A stretch of 64,000 nucleotides of DNA from Shimazuella alba (GCF_009831235.1 NZ_WUUL01000008.1:62001-126000); one strand, 5' to 3'. Positions 10,181 through 17,820 are shown, counted from the first letter of the stretch. The notes: a model not told the origin generated them from the letters alone. Numbers and translations: made by a program.

Positions 10181-12196
10181 ATGGAGATAAAACAGCAAGG
10201 AGAGCGAATAAAACGAAATTACCAAGTGATTAGTGTTTTTCCTTTTGTTGATGGGGTATTATACTACACAACGTATGATTCGTTTGATCCAGAAGAAACG
10301 CCAACTCGTTTTATCCATGCAATTCAATTACATCCGTTACCTGATGAAAATACTTTGTCAAAACTGCCTCTTAGAAATGAACGTATTTTTGTCCCTCTAC
10401 AAGAAGTATTTGTTGAAGATGGTGTATTATATCAAGTATTTGAGAAGATGGAAGGAAACCTGTTAGGAATCTATCTCTACCAAAATGCACCACTAGCCTT
10501 AGGTGAGATTTCTCAAATTACGCAAACGATTTCTGACCATTTGATGGAATGTGAGTCTCAGGATGAGTTTGCACTTATTGATCCGCAAAACATGGTGATA
10601 GAAGAGAATACAAAAATACGGTTTTTATATGGCGGACCATTGTCGGTTTTTCCTAGAGAGAAGGCAAATTCTTATAGTGAAGCAGAGATTGCGAAGCAAA
10701 TGGCTGAATTGTTATTTCATATGCTTACTGGGGATGGATTTGAAGAACACAAGGATGAAATGAGACCACTGCGTTCTTTACGTGGAGATGTACCAGTCGA
10801 ATTAGAGTCATGGATCATGAAGAGTGTTTCACCGGACCCGATCATGCGACCACCGCTTCATGAGCTTTGGAAATGGGCACATTCTTTTGGGGGTAAAAAA
10901 CCTGAGATGATTGAGGATGTAGAGCCAGAACCGGAACCAAAGAAGAAAGAAAAGTCTTTGATGGAAAAGCTGATTCCCAATAAGCAGCCACTTTCAGATA
11001 AGCTGAATTCCAATAAGCCGCCGCTTTCAGATAAACTGCTGCCTCATAAGCCAAAATTAGATTCTTTTGGGGTAAAGGATATAAAGGCAAAAAGTAATGA
11101 CAAAAAGCAAAAGAAAAAATTACCAGCATGGGTGACATGGGTGGTAATTGGAGTACTAGCACTTCTTTTTCTCATGCAATTATGGGCTTCTCCTGATCCT
11201 GATGTAACTGCTTTGATTGATGCCAAGATTATTCAAGAGGTTGAGCAGGACGAAAACAAAGCGATATCACTGTACAATCAATCAGTCAAAGCTTATGAGG
11301 GTAAAGATATAGAAAAATCATTGGCATTAGCCAAACAAGCACTTGCCGTAGATACTGGGAACAAAACATACTATGTTCACCTTGCCAATCTTTATGGACT
11401 CAAAAAAGATTATAAGTCTGGTGTCCTAGTTTTGACTTCTGCAACATCGTATATAACAGATGATGCAAAGCTTTTTGATCAACTTGCTGTTTTTCATTTT
11501 TATGTACGAGACTATGAAAAGGCTAAAGAAGCAATTGAGCAAGCAGTAGGAATCAACAAAAATATGGCGAGTGCACAGTACCATCGTGGGAAAATTTACA
11601 ATGCCTTAAAAAATAGTGATGAAGCGATAGCCAGTATGAAAATCGCAGTAGCCAAAGATCCGAAAAATGCATTATACTTTCATGATTTTGCCCTAATACA
11701 ATTACAAGCCAATCATATTCAAGCTGCGGTGGATAATGAGAAAAAAGCAGTTCAATTAGATAAGAAAAATATCGATTATCTTATCTCGCTAGGACTTTTG
11801 TATCTCAAACAACGAGACGAACTACTTCGCAACCAAAGTTTACGACCAGAGATTAAGGAGAAGCGACTAAAGGATCTTCTTAATCTAGCTTTTGATCAAT
11901 TCGTTGAAGTTAATAAGATAGATGATAAAAATGCAGAAGGATATTACTACAAAGCACGAGCCTACTACATCAATGGGAAATCGAATGCTGACAGCTATCA
12001 ATCTGCTATTATAGCAACACAAAAAGCACTTACTCGTGATCCGGACAATGCGTTGTATGCTTATCAGTTAGGAGTTTGTTATATGGCTGTGAAGAATAAA
12101 GCCCAAGCAGTAGCTGCTTTTCAAAAAGCGACTACGCTTGAACCAAGTAATCGACTCTATCAGAACGGACTGTCAAGTGCTCAAGCTATGAAGTAG
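10181..12196 (+). CDS. Membrane protein with pseudokinase-like domain and C-terminal TPRs
   Basis: 671 residues. Residues 1-230 resemble a protein kinase fold in pattern, but no glycine loop, HRD or DFG is present; the catalytic-loop position reads LIDPQNMVIEENTKIRFLYGG. A linker (about 240-305) is charged and contains three copies of a PLSDKL / KPKLDS-like unit. One membrane segment follows (about 314-333, WVTWVVIGVLALLFLM), then tetratricopeptide repeats to the end (e.g. AQYHRGKIYNALKNSDEA, YAYQLGVCYMAVKNKAQA). A cytoplasmic pseudokinase with the TPR part outside the membrane is the simple topology. It is followed after 24 bp by a small exported protein and then an ATCase. Function unknown; the layout recalls EssB/PrkC-type bitopic proteins only in outline. 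Confidence 0.8.
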   Translation: MEIKQQGERIKRNYQVISVFPFVDGVLYYTTYDSFDPEETPTRFIHAIQLHPLPDENTLSKLPLRNERIFVPLQEVFVEDGVLYQVFEKMEGNLLGIYLYQNAPLALGEISQITQTISDHLMECESQDEFALIDPQNMVIEENTKIRFLYGGPLSVFPREKANSYSEAEIAKQMAELLFHMLTGDGFEEHKDEMRPLRSLRGDVPVELESWIMKSVSPDPIMRPPLHELWKWAHSFGGKKPEMIEDVEPEPEPKKKEKSLMEKLIPNKQPLSDKLNSNKPPLSDKLLPHKPKLDSFGVKDIKAKSNDKKQKKKLPAWVTWVVIGVLALLFLMQLWASPDPDVTALIDAKIIQEVEQDENKAISLYNQSVKAYEGKDIEKSLALAKQALAVDTGNKTYYVHLANLYGLKKDYKSGVLVLTSATSYITDDAKLFDQLAVFHFYVRDYEKAKEAIEQAVGINKNMASAQYHRGKIYNALKNSDEAIASMKIAVAKDPKNALYFHDFALIQLQANHIQAAVDNEKKAVQLDKKNIDYLISLGLLYLKQRDELLRNQSLRPEIKEKRLKDLLNLAFDQFVEVNKIDDKNAEGYYYKARAYYINGKSNADSYQSAIIATQKALTRDPDNALYAYQLGVCYMAVKNKAQAVAAFQKATTLEPSNRLYQNGLSSAQAMK

Positions 12197-12220
12197 TCTT
12201 GCAGAAAGGATAGATAAAGA

Positions 12221-12430
12221 GTGCAATGGAAGCTATTACTGCTAAGTCTTTGTTCCTTATTTCTGGTTTCTATTCCTTATGTATATGCTGCAGATGAGGA
12301 ATTGAAAATAAAAACTCCTTATTTGGAGATGCAATCAGATTCGATTGAACTTACATCCATGCCTGTAAAAATAGGGCCTGGTGGTGAAGGGGAAATAATT
12401 ATTACCTTTACCAAAAACAACGGAGGGTAA
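12221..12430 (+). CDS. Small exported protein
   Basis: 69 residues starting at GTG (MQWKLLLLSL). The first 23 residues form a signal peptide (a lysine, a leucine-rich core, then VYAAD with a likely cut after AYA-type YAA). The mature part is about 45 residues, acidic then glycine-rich (GPGGEGEIIITF). The AGAAAGGA ribosome site lies about 11 bp before the start. It sits between the pseudokinase-TPR gene and the ATCase gene with short gaps, and the ATCase ribosome site is inside its last codons, so the three are one unit. No family recognised. Confidence 0.7.
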   Translation: MQWKLLLLSLCSLFLVSIPYVYAADEELKIKTPYLEMQSDSIELTSMPVKIGPGGEGEIIITFTKNNGG

Positions 12431-12436
12431 GCATTC

Positions 12437-13345
12437 ATGCGACATGTCATTTCTAGCAGTCAATATACCAAAGAAAGTTTAACTCCTTTATTTGCACTAA
12501 CATCTAAAATCAAGAACGATCCTAGTCGCTACAGCAAAGCTCTTCAAGGAAAAGTGATAGCTACCTTATTTTATGAACCGAGTACACGTACTCGGCTTTC
12601 TTTTGAGTCCGCTATTCAGCGACTTGGTGCAAGTTTAATAAGCACAGAAAATGCAAAAGAAGTCTCTTCGTCTGTTAAAGGAGAAAGCCTTGCTGATACG
12701 ATTCGTATTATAGAAGGTTATGCTGATGCAATCGTTATGCGCCACTATGATAATGATGCGGCAGATATAGCAAGCAAAATATCTGCTGTACCCATTGTCA
12801 ACGCTGGTGGAGGATCAGGGGAACATCCAACCCAATCTCTGCTCGATTGCTTCACGATTTTAGAGCATCGTTCTTCTTTAGATAACTTATCGATTGCTGC
12901 AATAGGTGATTTGAGATATGGTCGAACAGTCCATTCGTTAGTTAAAATGCTATCGTTATATGATGGATTGACTATTTATGGGGTTAGTTTACCCGGATTG
13001 GAACTAAGTGAGGATTATATTCGCTATATAGAAGAACATGGAGGACGCTTTATCCCGTGCTCTACACTCGCAGAAGTGCCTGGTGATGTGGATGTTCTCT
13101 ACCAGACGAGAACCCAGCGAGAGAGAATGTCTGTTAGTGAAGGAGAAGTAAAAGAGATTGTGATCAATCAGGTAGTGCTTGATGGATTTGCTAATCATAC
13201 CATTGTTCTTCATCCTCTTCCTCGCAATCAAGAGATTGCACCTGAGGTAGATAGAGATCTACGTGCTCTATACTTTGAGCAGGCGAAAAATGGTATGTGG
13301 GTTCGAATGGCGTTGTTATATGAATTGTTTCAAGAAGACCGCTAA
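12437..13345 (+). CDS. pyrB: Aspartate carbamoyltransferase catalytic chain, E. coli-type
   Basis: 302 residues with the complete ATCase catalytic set: carbamoyl-phosphate site PSTRTR (about 48-53), the SVKGE loop contributing a lysine from the neighbouring subunit, VMRH, HPTQ near 130, GDLRYGRTVHS, the aspartate-binding TRTQRERM and HPLPR near 258. It would join carbamoyl phosphate and aspartate in pyrimidine synthesis. The detailed sequence (GDLRYGRTVHSL, YFEQAKNGM) follows the E. coli/archaeal form rather than the Bacillus form. No pyrI and no other pyr gene is near; its neighbours are a pseudokinase and a small exported protein. Whether it supplies UMP synthesis or a side pathway is open. 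Confidence 0.9.
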   Translation: MRHVISSSQYTKESLTPLFALTSKIKNDPSRYSKALQGKVIATLFYEPSTRTRLSFESAIQRLGASLISTENAKEVSSSVKGESLADTIRIIEGYADAIVMRHYDNDAADIASKISAVPIVNAGGGSGEHPTQSLLDCFTILEHRSSLDNLSIAAIGDLRYGRTVHSLVKMLSLYDGLTIYGVSLPGLELSEDYIRYIEEHGGRFIPCSTLAEVPGDVDVLYQTRTQRERMSVSEGEVKEIVINQVVLDGFANHTIVLHPLPRNQEIAPEVDRDLRALYFEQAKNGMWVRMALLYELFQEDR

Positions 13346-13365
13346 CATTTGTTAGTGGTTTTTTG
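13338..13365 (+). terminator. Terminator overlapping the end of pyrB
   Basis: A 9-bp stem ACCGCTAAC/GTTAGTGGT (one G-U pair) with a 4-nt loop, then TTTTTTG. The 5' arm spans the pyrB stop codon. Confidence 0.85.
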
Positions 13366-13381
13366 TGTTAAAAATGAGAGC

Positions 13382-13414
13382 GTGCTGGCTCCTATTTATG
13401 ATAGAAGCCAGCAC
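13382..13414 (-). terminator. 3' hairpin of gene A
   Basis: A 9-bp perfect stem GTGCTGGCT/AGCCAGCAC extended by CTAT/ATAG across one mismatch. On the minus strand it begins 7 nt after the stop of gene A. A T5 run appears only 6 nt beyond the stem, so it is a poor classical terminator; compare the similar hairpins after genes B, C and D. Confidence 0.7.
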
Positions 13415-13421
13415 ATGGATA

Positions 13422-13763
13422 TCATCCCTCTAGTTGACCAATTATTTCAAGAATACGTTCCTCTACAGGATTGAACTTCCAGTAGATTGCACGCAATTCA
13501 TCGATACGTTCTTGAATAGAAGGATCTGGGTGATCATAACCAGAGTAGGTGATCTCCTTGCCATACCCCTTAACCTCTTTTTTCGCGGATTCTGTCTTCT
13601 TCTTGAAATCTGCAAGAAGGTTACGAAGATGACGAAGTACCTCAGTTGTATCTGTACTTTTCTTTTTCCGATAATCATCTAGCGGCTTTGGGATGGTGAT
13701 ACCCATTCCTCTAAGATCGCAAGCCAGATCATGCAGGGTTTCTACAGCCAGATCGTGGTGCAT
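13422..13763 (-). CDS. Small helical protein A of a clustered paralogue set
   Basis: 113 residues from ATG at 13763, which has TTGGAGA at 6-bp spacing; a TTG further up (13775) is in frame but lies inside that ribosome site. Predicted almost entirely helical and charged, no signal peptide. The N-terminal AVETLHDLACDLRGMG and C-terminal DPSIQERIDELRAIYW line up with gene D (AALETLRGMRNP; DPQVRKLVKEYWRYYW). No named family recognised. A promoter-like element at 13792-13815 is shared with gene B, and a strong hairpin follows the stop. Genes A, B, C and D are all leftward single-gene units. Function unknown. Confidence 0.7.
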   Translation of the reverse strand: MHHDLAVETLHDLACDLRGMGITIPKPLDDYRKKKSTDTTEVLRHLRNLLADFKKKTESAKKEVKGYGKEITYSGYDHPDPSIQERIDELRAIYWKFNPVEERILEIIGQLEG

Positions 13764-13791
13764 ATTATTCTCCAAAAAGTAAGGGATACTA

Positions 13792-13815
13792 CTTCTCTAT
13801 ATTATCATAGCATAG
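13792..13815 (-). promoter_or_regulatory. Promoter-like element of gene A, shared with gene B
   Basis: On the minus strand CTATGCTA, 4 nt, AATATAGAGAAG, ending 28 bp before the start of A. Gene B has CTATGCTA, 1 nt, AATATAAGAAG (14259-14278) at 27 bp from its start. Position and similarity suggest a shared promoter or activator site. Confidence 0.4.
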
Positions 13816-13819
13816 ACGA

Positions 13820-13853
13820 ATCCCCGCTAAACTCTTTTGGGTCTAGCGGGGAT
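13820..13853 (-). terminator. 3' hairpin of gene B
   Basis: A 10-bp perfect stem ATCCCCGCTA/TAGCGGGGAT, starting 3 nt after the stop of gene B on the minus strand. No T run follows (TCGTCTATGC). Confidence 0.65.
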
Positions 13854-13856
13854 ATA

Positions 13857-14231
13857 CTAATTTGGAAGAGCTTTCAGAACTGCTAAGCTGTCTTCGGAAA
13901 TTTTCTGCTGCTTTTTGTACGATTCTACCCAGAGCTTGATTTTCTTCGTTTCCAAGCGATCTGGCTGCTTGTCAGAATTTAGATCAACTAGGAGAATTCC
14001 TTCTTTTGACAAATCCTCTATCAATTGCTTCATTTTGCTGTTTGTGGTGGAGATAAGCTTTTCTAGGCATTTTCTTGCTTTTGCTTTGTTACGTGTATCT
14101 ATTGCTGTGTATGGTCGGGTCATCAGATGAATGCGGATTGCTTCTAATTCATCTGGGAGTTGAAAAAGCGTCAGCATGAGATCCGTCAAAGCTTCCCATA
14201 AAAGGTCATTTGGGTCATAATAATTCCCCAT
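13857..14231 (-). CDS. Small helical protein B of a clustered paralogue set
   Basis: 124 residues; ATG preceded by TTTGGAGA at 4-bp spacing. Mostly helical and charged (MKQLIEDLSKEGILLVDL; VESYKKQQKISEDSLAVL), no membrane segment or signal peptide. It does not match a family I know. It shares size, a leftward single-gene layout, a 3' hairpin and a promoter-like element (14259-14278) with gene A; sequence likeness to A, C and D is weak and mainly in the C-terminal helix. Membership of the same family is therefore inferred mostly from context. Confidence 0.6.
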   Translation of the reverse strand: MGNYYDPNDLLWEALTDLMLTLFQLPDELEAIRIHLMTRPYTAIDTRNKAKARKCLEKLISTTNSKMKQLIEDLSKEGILLVDLNSDKQPDRLETKKIKLWVESYKKQQKISEDSLAVLKALPN

Positions 14232-14258
14232 TTTATCTCCAAACTAGTATATGGATTG

Positions 14259-14278
14259 CTTCTTATATTCTAGCATAG
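14259..14278 (-). promoter_or_regulatory. Promoter-like element of gene B, shared with gene A
   Basis: On the minus strand CTATGCTAGAATATAAGAAG, 27 bp before the start of B. It matches the element before gene A with a 3-4 nt length difference in the middle. Confidence 0.4.
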
Positions 14279-14281
14279 GAG

Positions 14282-14995
14282 CTATTTCACAACTAGTGAT
14301 TGCTCCGTATGATCATGTACTTTTCCCTTCTCTACATGTAACTTTACATAATAAGTTCCAGGAGTTTTAAAACGATAGGTGCTGTAATACTCACCTGGCT
14401 TGGTTTCGGCAACATCGGTAAAGTCGTGAGGGTTTGTATCTTTTTTCCATATCTCAAACTGGACATTCGCTGCTGTAAAAGGTTTGTTATTTTGAGTGAT
14501 ATGTCCGAATAATTTAGTATCTTGTCCACTTTTTGCTGTAGATGGTAGTTGAATATGCAGCATAAGTCCATCTGTTTTGGCATGATGATCATGTTGTTTT
14601 TCTGTAGATTCCCCAATAGTAAAAGTTTTGGAAATCATTTGGTGTGTTTGTGGTGTTGTAGCATGAACGATAACGTTGTAGGATCCTGCGATTGGATAAG
14701 TATTGGAAATCGTATACGTTCCTTCTCCAGTTCGCTTCGTTTTTAACATCGAGTGATTTTCCGATCCTGTATTCCATACCTCGAACTCTACACTAGCATC
14801 ATTCACTGGCTTGCTGTCTCCAGTTACTTTTGCGACGAGCGTGACAGGCTGATTGGGAGTTGGATTGCTAGGGATAGTGGAAAAAGAAAGGGCGATATTT
14901 TTTGGTATGGTAGGAATAGTTGGAGTAGTGGATTGTGAGGTACAGCCACTGATGAGGAGTAGCACTAAAACGAAAATCCATCCTAATTTTTTCAC
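14282..14995 (-). CDS. Lipoprotein with two YtkA/FixH-like domains
   Basis: 237 residues from GTG at 14995, which has AAGGAG at good spacing; the upstream in-frame ATG (15013) overlaps that ribosome site. The N-terminus is a lipoprotein signal (KKLGWIFVLVLLLISGC), so the mature protein is tethered to the outer face of the membrane. Two repeats of a beta-rich YtkA/FixH-like domain follow (about 35-130 and 150-237, PVNDASVEFEVW and PFTAANVQFEIW), linked by a histidine-rich EKQHDHHAK that could bind metal. It is downstream of a histidine kinase/response regulator pair on the same strand and may be its target or sensor partner. Confidence 0.85.
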   Translation of the reverse strand: MKKLGWIFVLVLLLISGCTSQSTTPTIPTIPKNIALSFSTIPSNPTPNQPVTLVAKVTGDSKPVNDASVEFEVWNTGSENHSMLKTKRTGEGTYTISNTYPIAGSYNVIVHATTPQTHQMISKTFTIGESTEKQHDHHAKTDGLMLHIQLPSTAKSGQDTKLFGHITQNNKPFTAANVQFEIWKKDTNPHDFTDVAETKPGEYYSTYRFKTPGTYYVKLHVEKGKVHDHTEQSLVVK

Positions 14996-15116
14996 GGTAA
15001 GAAACTCCTTCATTCGATTTGTTTTCCTTTAAAATCGTTTAAAAATGGGAAATTATTCAATCCTTATTTTAAAAAACGAAGAAGGTAAAACCTATCCCTC
15101 ATTTGGACTATTTATC

Positions 15117-15758
15117 TTATGTAGGTCTTTTCATAAATCCTTGTTCATAAGCATATCTGGTTAACTGTACTCGGTTATTCAGATGTAATTTCTGCATGAT
15201 ATTCTTTAGATGATTTTTCACTGTATACTCAGAAATTACCAATTCCACTGCGATTTCCCGGTTGCTTAATCCTTGTGCAACTCTAGTCAAAATTTCTTGT
15301 TCTCGAGGAGTCAGAAGCGTGTGATCAGATGATTTCATCCCTGTAAATTCTGCTAAAATTCGGTTGGCTATTGCTTGTGGCATGGGAGCGGAATCAGTAG
15401 CCAAAGCATGCAGATACGAGAGCCAAATGGATGGATTTAAGTTTTTGACTAAGTATCCTTGTGCACCATTTTTGATTGCTTCAAACAGATTTGTCACATC
15501 ATCTGACACTGTAACCATAACGATTTTGACATAAGGAAATCGTTCTTTTACTAAACGAGTCGCTTCCAAACCATTAAGAGATGGCATATTGATATCCATC
15601 AGAATCATATCTGGCATCAGTTGTTCCGTTAAGAAAAGAATCTCATCTCCACGTTTGGCTTCCCCTACAATGGTAAATCTTTCATCCTCTGCAAGAATAA
15701 TTCGCATTGCTTTACGTGCATGTTCATGGTCGTCGCAAATTAAGATACGATAACTCAT
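15117..15758 (-). CDS. NarL/LuxR-type response regulator
   Basis: 213 residues. The receiver domain (1-120) has the acidic pocket DD at 9-10, phospho-acceptor Asp55 in MILMDINMP, and a conserved lysine in LVKNLNPS. The C-terminal 65 residues are a LuxR helix-turn-helix (LTPREQEILTRVAQGLSNRE, then VKNHLKNIMQKL). It would bind DNA after phosphorylation by the kinase encoded 2 bp upstream. Target genes cannot be read from the sequence, but the YtkA-like lipoprotein just downstream is the first candidate. Confidence 0.93.
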   Translation of the reverse strand: MSYRILICDDHEHARKAMRIILAEDERFTIVGEAKRGDEILFLTEQLMPDMILMDINMPSLNGLEATRLVKERFPYVKIVMVTVSDDVTNLFEAIKNGAQGYLVKNLNPSIWLSYLHALATDSAPMPQAIANRILAEFTGMKSSDHTLLTPREQEILTRVAQGLSNREIAVELVISEYTVKNHLKNIMQKLHLNNRVQLTRYAYEQGFMKRPT

Positions 15759-15760
15759 CT

Positions 15761-16573
15761 TTATTGTTCTCCTTTACTTATCCTTACCGTTGTTTTCTTA
15801 TTTAAATGAGAAAAAGAGAACCGTGCACCACATTCTTCCGCACGTTCTCGCATGATTCGCAATCCAAAACTGTTGGGAGTATTTATCAAATTTTCATCAA
15901 ATCCTACGCCATTATCTGTAATACATAATGTCCATGTGGAAGAGGTTGAGGCTAGTGAAATAGATACATCAGTAGCATTCGCGTGTTTTCGGATATTTGT
16001 TAATGCTTCATTCGTACAAGCTGCTATTTCCCAGCCTTCTTTTTGCGAGAAGTGACTATCTTGAAAATCGGATCTATAATCAATCGCAATGCCTGTATCC
16101 AACTGAAATTGTTCGATACAGGCTTGCATTTGTGCAGACAAAGCTATTTGATTCTCTGTTTTTAGCGTGTGAATCGATCGCCTGACATATTCTTGGATAT
16201 GATAGAGACTATGTTGTAGTTCTTTCCATTCTTCATTAGGGGAGACTGCTTTTAGTTTCTCCACCTGGACAGAAGATAAAAACAGTGTTTGGGCGATACC
16301 GTCGTGTAACTCTCTAGCGATTCTTTCTCTTTCCGCCATTAATTGTGTACTTTCCCGCTCTTGTTTTAATTCTTGCTGTAAGTTTTCATAAGCTCGAAAA
16401 AGTGGACTGACTACTGTGATGGTTACAAGAAATATAATGAGAGGTGAAAGCCAGTTTCCTAATTCCATAGAAATATGGGGAAGAAGAATGGAATGACGGA
16501 GATATTCCCATATTCCGATTGTCAGAGTAGGAATGGCGAGGATAAGCCATTTGATTTGGTTACTAGACATCAT
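15761..16573 (-). CDS. Sensor histidine kinase (HisKA_3 / NarL partner type)
   Basis: 270 residues: two membrane segments (about 8-24 and 41-60) with almost no external loop, then a coiled coil, the phospho-acceptor His90 in ERERIARELHDGIAQ and an HATPase domain (N box NEALTNIRKHANA; G box DNGVGFD and FGLRIMRERA). The short sensor part resembles intramembrane-sensing kinases such as LiaS/DesK types. It is 2 bp from the response regulator gene and surely co-expressed with it. The signal is unknown. Confidence 0.92.
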   Translation of the reverse strand: MMSSNQIKWLILAIPTLTIGIWEYLRHSILLPHISMELGNWLSPLIIFLVTITVVSPLFRAYENLQQELKQERESTQLMAERERIARELHDGIAQTLFLSSVQVEKLKAVSPNEEWKELQHSLYHIQEYVRRSIHTLKTENQIALSAQMQACIEQFQLDTGIAIDYRSDFQDSHFSQKEGWEIAACTNEALTNIRKHANATDVSISLASTSSTWTLCITDNGVGFDENLINTPNSFGLRIMRERAEECGARFSFSHLNKKTTVRISKGEQ

Positions 16574-16651
16574 AATTCACCGCTTCTTATAGAAAGTTTC
16601 CTTTCTCATGATAGCGGAAAAGCCGAGGATAATCTATAGAAAGAAAGTCGA

Positions 16652-16683
16652 CGACCGGATACCTTTGGTAAGATATCCGGTCG
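16652..16683 (-). terminator. 3' hairpin of gene C
   Basis: A 10-bp perfect stem CGACCGGATA/TATCCGGTCG with 12-nt loop, starting 8 nt after the stop of gene C. The following bases (TCGACTTTCTTTC) give only a weak T stretch. Confidence 0.7.
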
Positions 16684-16691
16684 GAGCTCGA

Positions 16692-17105
16692 TCAGACAGT
16701 TGCAAGTTCTCGCTCACTCGTCTGTTCTTGTAGCTGCTGTAGCTGTCTGATCAACGATCGATAGAGAGCAATATCCCTAGAGTAAACTTGCTTCACGCGA
16801 GTATCCGTAGAGATTACACGAGGAAGTTCAAGTCTTTCGCGTCGAGTGCAGGGCATTCCCAGCCGTTGGTGTAGCCTCGTCAACCCTTGTTGTGTTTCGA
16901 TGAGTTTTGATTGAGTACTTTGACTGAGACCTTGGAGATATCCGATAGCCTTTTGAAGTTCCTCTGTGGTTGGAGGATCTCCTTTTCGAAGAAGCTTCAG
17001 ATATACCACTTCTAGAACTTGCGGGAGCCCATTCCCATGAGCATAGCGACCTCCATAGGGATTGAGAAGAGCCCGGAAATCGGTGAGAGCTTGCAATCTG
17101 CTCAT
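16692..17105 (-). CDS. Small helical protein C of a clustered paralogue set
   Basis: 137 residues from ATG at 17105; an in-frame TTG at 17114 is too near the GAAAGAG ribosome site. It is clearly homologous to gene D: LRNP-type LLNPYGGRYAHGNGLPQVL aligns with MRNPFSGFYREGEGMPKIL, and GDPPTTEELQ with GDTPTSKQLG. The rest is a glutamine/leucine-rich helical protein (LIRQLQQLQEQ). No named domain recognised. It is a single leftward gene with the promoter element at 17145-17166 and a strong 3' hairpin. G+C looks somewhat higher than in neighbouring genes. Function unknown. Confidence 0.72.
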   Translation of the reverse strand: MSRLQALTDFRALLNPYGGRYAHGNGLPQVLEVVYLKLLRKGDPPTTEELQKAIGYLQGLSQSTQSKLIETQQGLTRLHQRLGMPCTRRERLELPRVISTDTRVKQVYSRDIALYRSLIRQLQQLQEQTSERELATV

Positions 17106-17144
17106 GATGATCAAACTCTTTCTACTAGAAAGGAAAGTTCTCTA

Positions 17145-17166
17145 CTGATAGTATACTTGAAATATC
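17145..17166 (-). promoter_or_regulatory. Promoter-like element of gene C, shared with gene D
   Basis: On the minus strand GATATTTCAAGTATACTATC, 40 bp before the start of C. Gene D has GATAATTCAAGTATAATAAA at 32 bp from its start. Both include a -10-like GTATAMT. A second shared string, CTAGTAGAAA, lies in both leaders. Confidence 0.5.
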
Positions 17167-17280
17167 CACTAACTGTTAATTGGTTTTGAAAAATTGAATT
17201 TGTTTACACACAAAATGATTTATTTGAACATGCAGACACTCTACAGTGAAATATGTAATCTTGCTTAAATTCATATAGGT

Positions 17281-17308
17281 GACTGGGTATCTACATTGAT
17301 ACCCAGTC
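17281..17308 (-). terminator. 3' hairpin of gene D
   Basis: An 11-bp perfect stem GACTGGGTATC/GATACCCAGTC with a 6-nt loop, starting 6 nt after the stop of gene D. No T run follows on the minus strand. Confidence 0.7.
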
Positions 17309-17314
17309 AGACGA

Positions 17315-17665
17315 TCACCCAAGGTGATTGATCAGCTCCTTAAACTTTTCGTTGGCCCAGTAGTATCGCCAGTATTCTTTAACAAGCTTCCGTACTTGAG
17401 GATCGTTTGAGCTATTATCGCCGGGACGCTCATTCATGCCATCAAGCTTTTTTTCTATGCTCTTGAAACTCGAAGTAGCAGATGCGGAAAGCTTTTTCAA
17501 TTCAGAGCGAGTAGAACCCAGCTGCTTCGAGGTAGGTGTATCTCCATTCTCCAGAAGCCTATAGAGATCTACTAGAATCTTGGGCATTCCCTCGCCTTCG
17601 CGATAGAATCCACTGAAAGGATTCCGCATACCACGAAGAGTCTCAAGGGCTGCGCGATCGTTCAT
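17315..17665 (-). CDS. Small helical protein D of a clustered paralogue set
   Basis: 116 residues from ATG. Homologous to gene C across the first 70 residues (NPF.G.Y.EG.GMPKIL, YRLLENGDTPT) and similar to gene A at both ends (ALETLRGM; DPQVRKLVKEYWRYYW against DPSIQERIDELRAIYW). Helical, charged, probably cytoplasmic. Leftward single gene with the promoter element at 17697-17718 and a strong 3' hairpin. No named family recognised. Confidence 0.72.
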   Translation of the reverse strand: MNDRAALETLRGMRNPFSGFYREGEGMPKILVDLYRLLENGDTPTSKQLGSTRSELKKLSASATSSFKSIEKKLDGMNERPGDNSSNDPQVRKLVKEYWRYYWANEKFKELINHLG

Positions 17666-17696
17666 GATTCATCCATTTCTACTAGGGTAAGAGCTA

Positions 17697-17718
17697 ATTT
17701 TATTATACTTGAATTATC
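17697..17718 (-). promoter_or_regulatory. Promoter-like element of gene D, shared with gene C
   Basis: On the minus strand GATAATTCAAGTATAATAAA, 32 bp before the start of D; about 17 of 20 positions match the element before gene C. Confidence 0.5.
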
Positions 17719-17820
17719 AGATGGAAGAACACAGAAGTTGAATAGCTCTTTATAAAACATGTTAAATATGTATAATAATATATCTAATTAGGGTAATTGT
17801 ATGGTAAGGAGGTGGAGGTA

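Noticed and set aside
13434-14130. Plus-strand frames opposite genes A and B
   Set aside because: No ribosome sites, hydrophobic/cysteine-rich shadow products, and the 3' hairpins and promoters fit the minus-strand genes.
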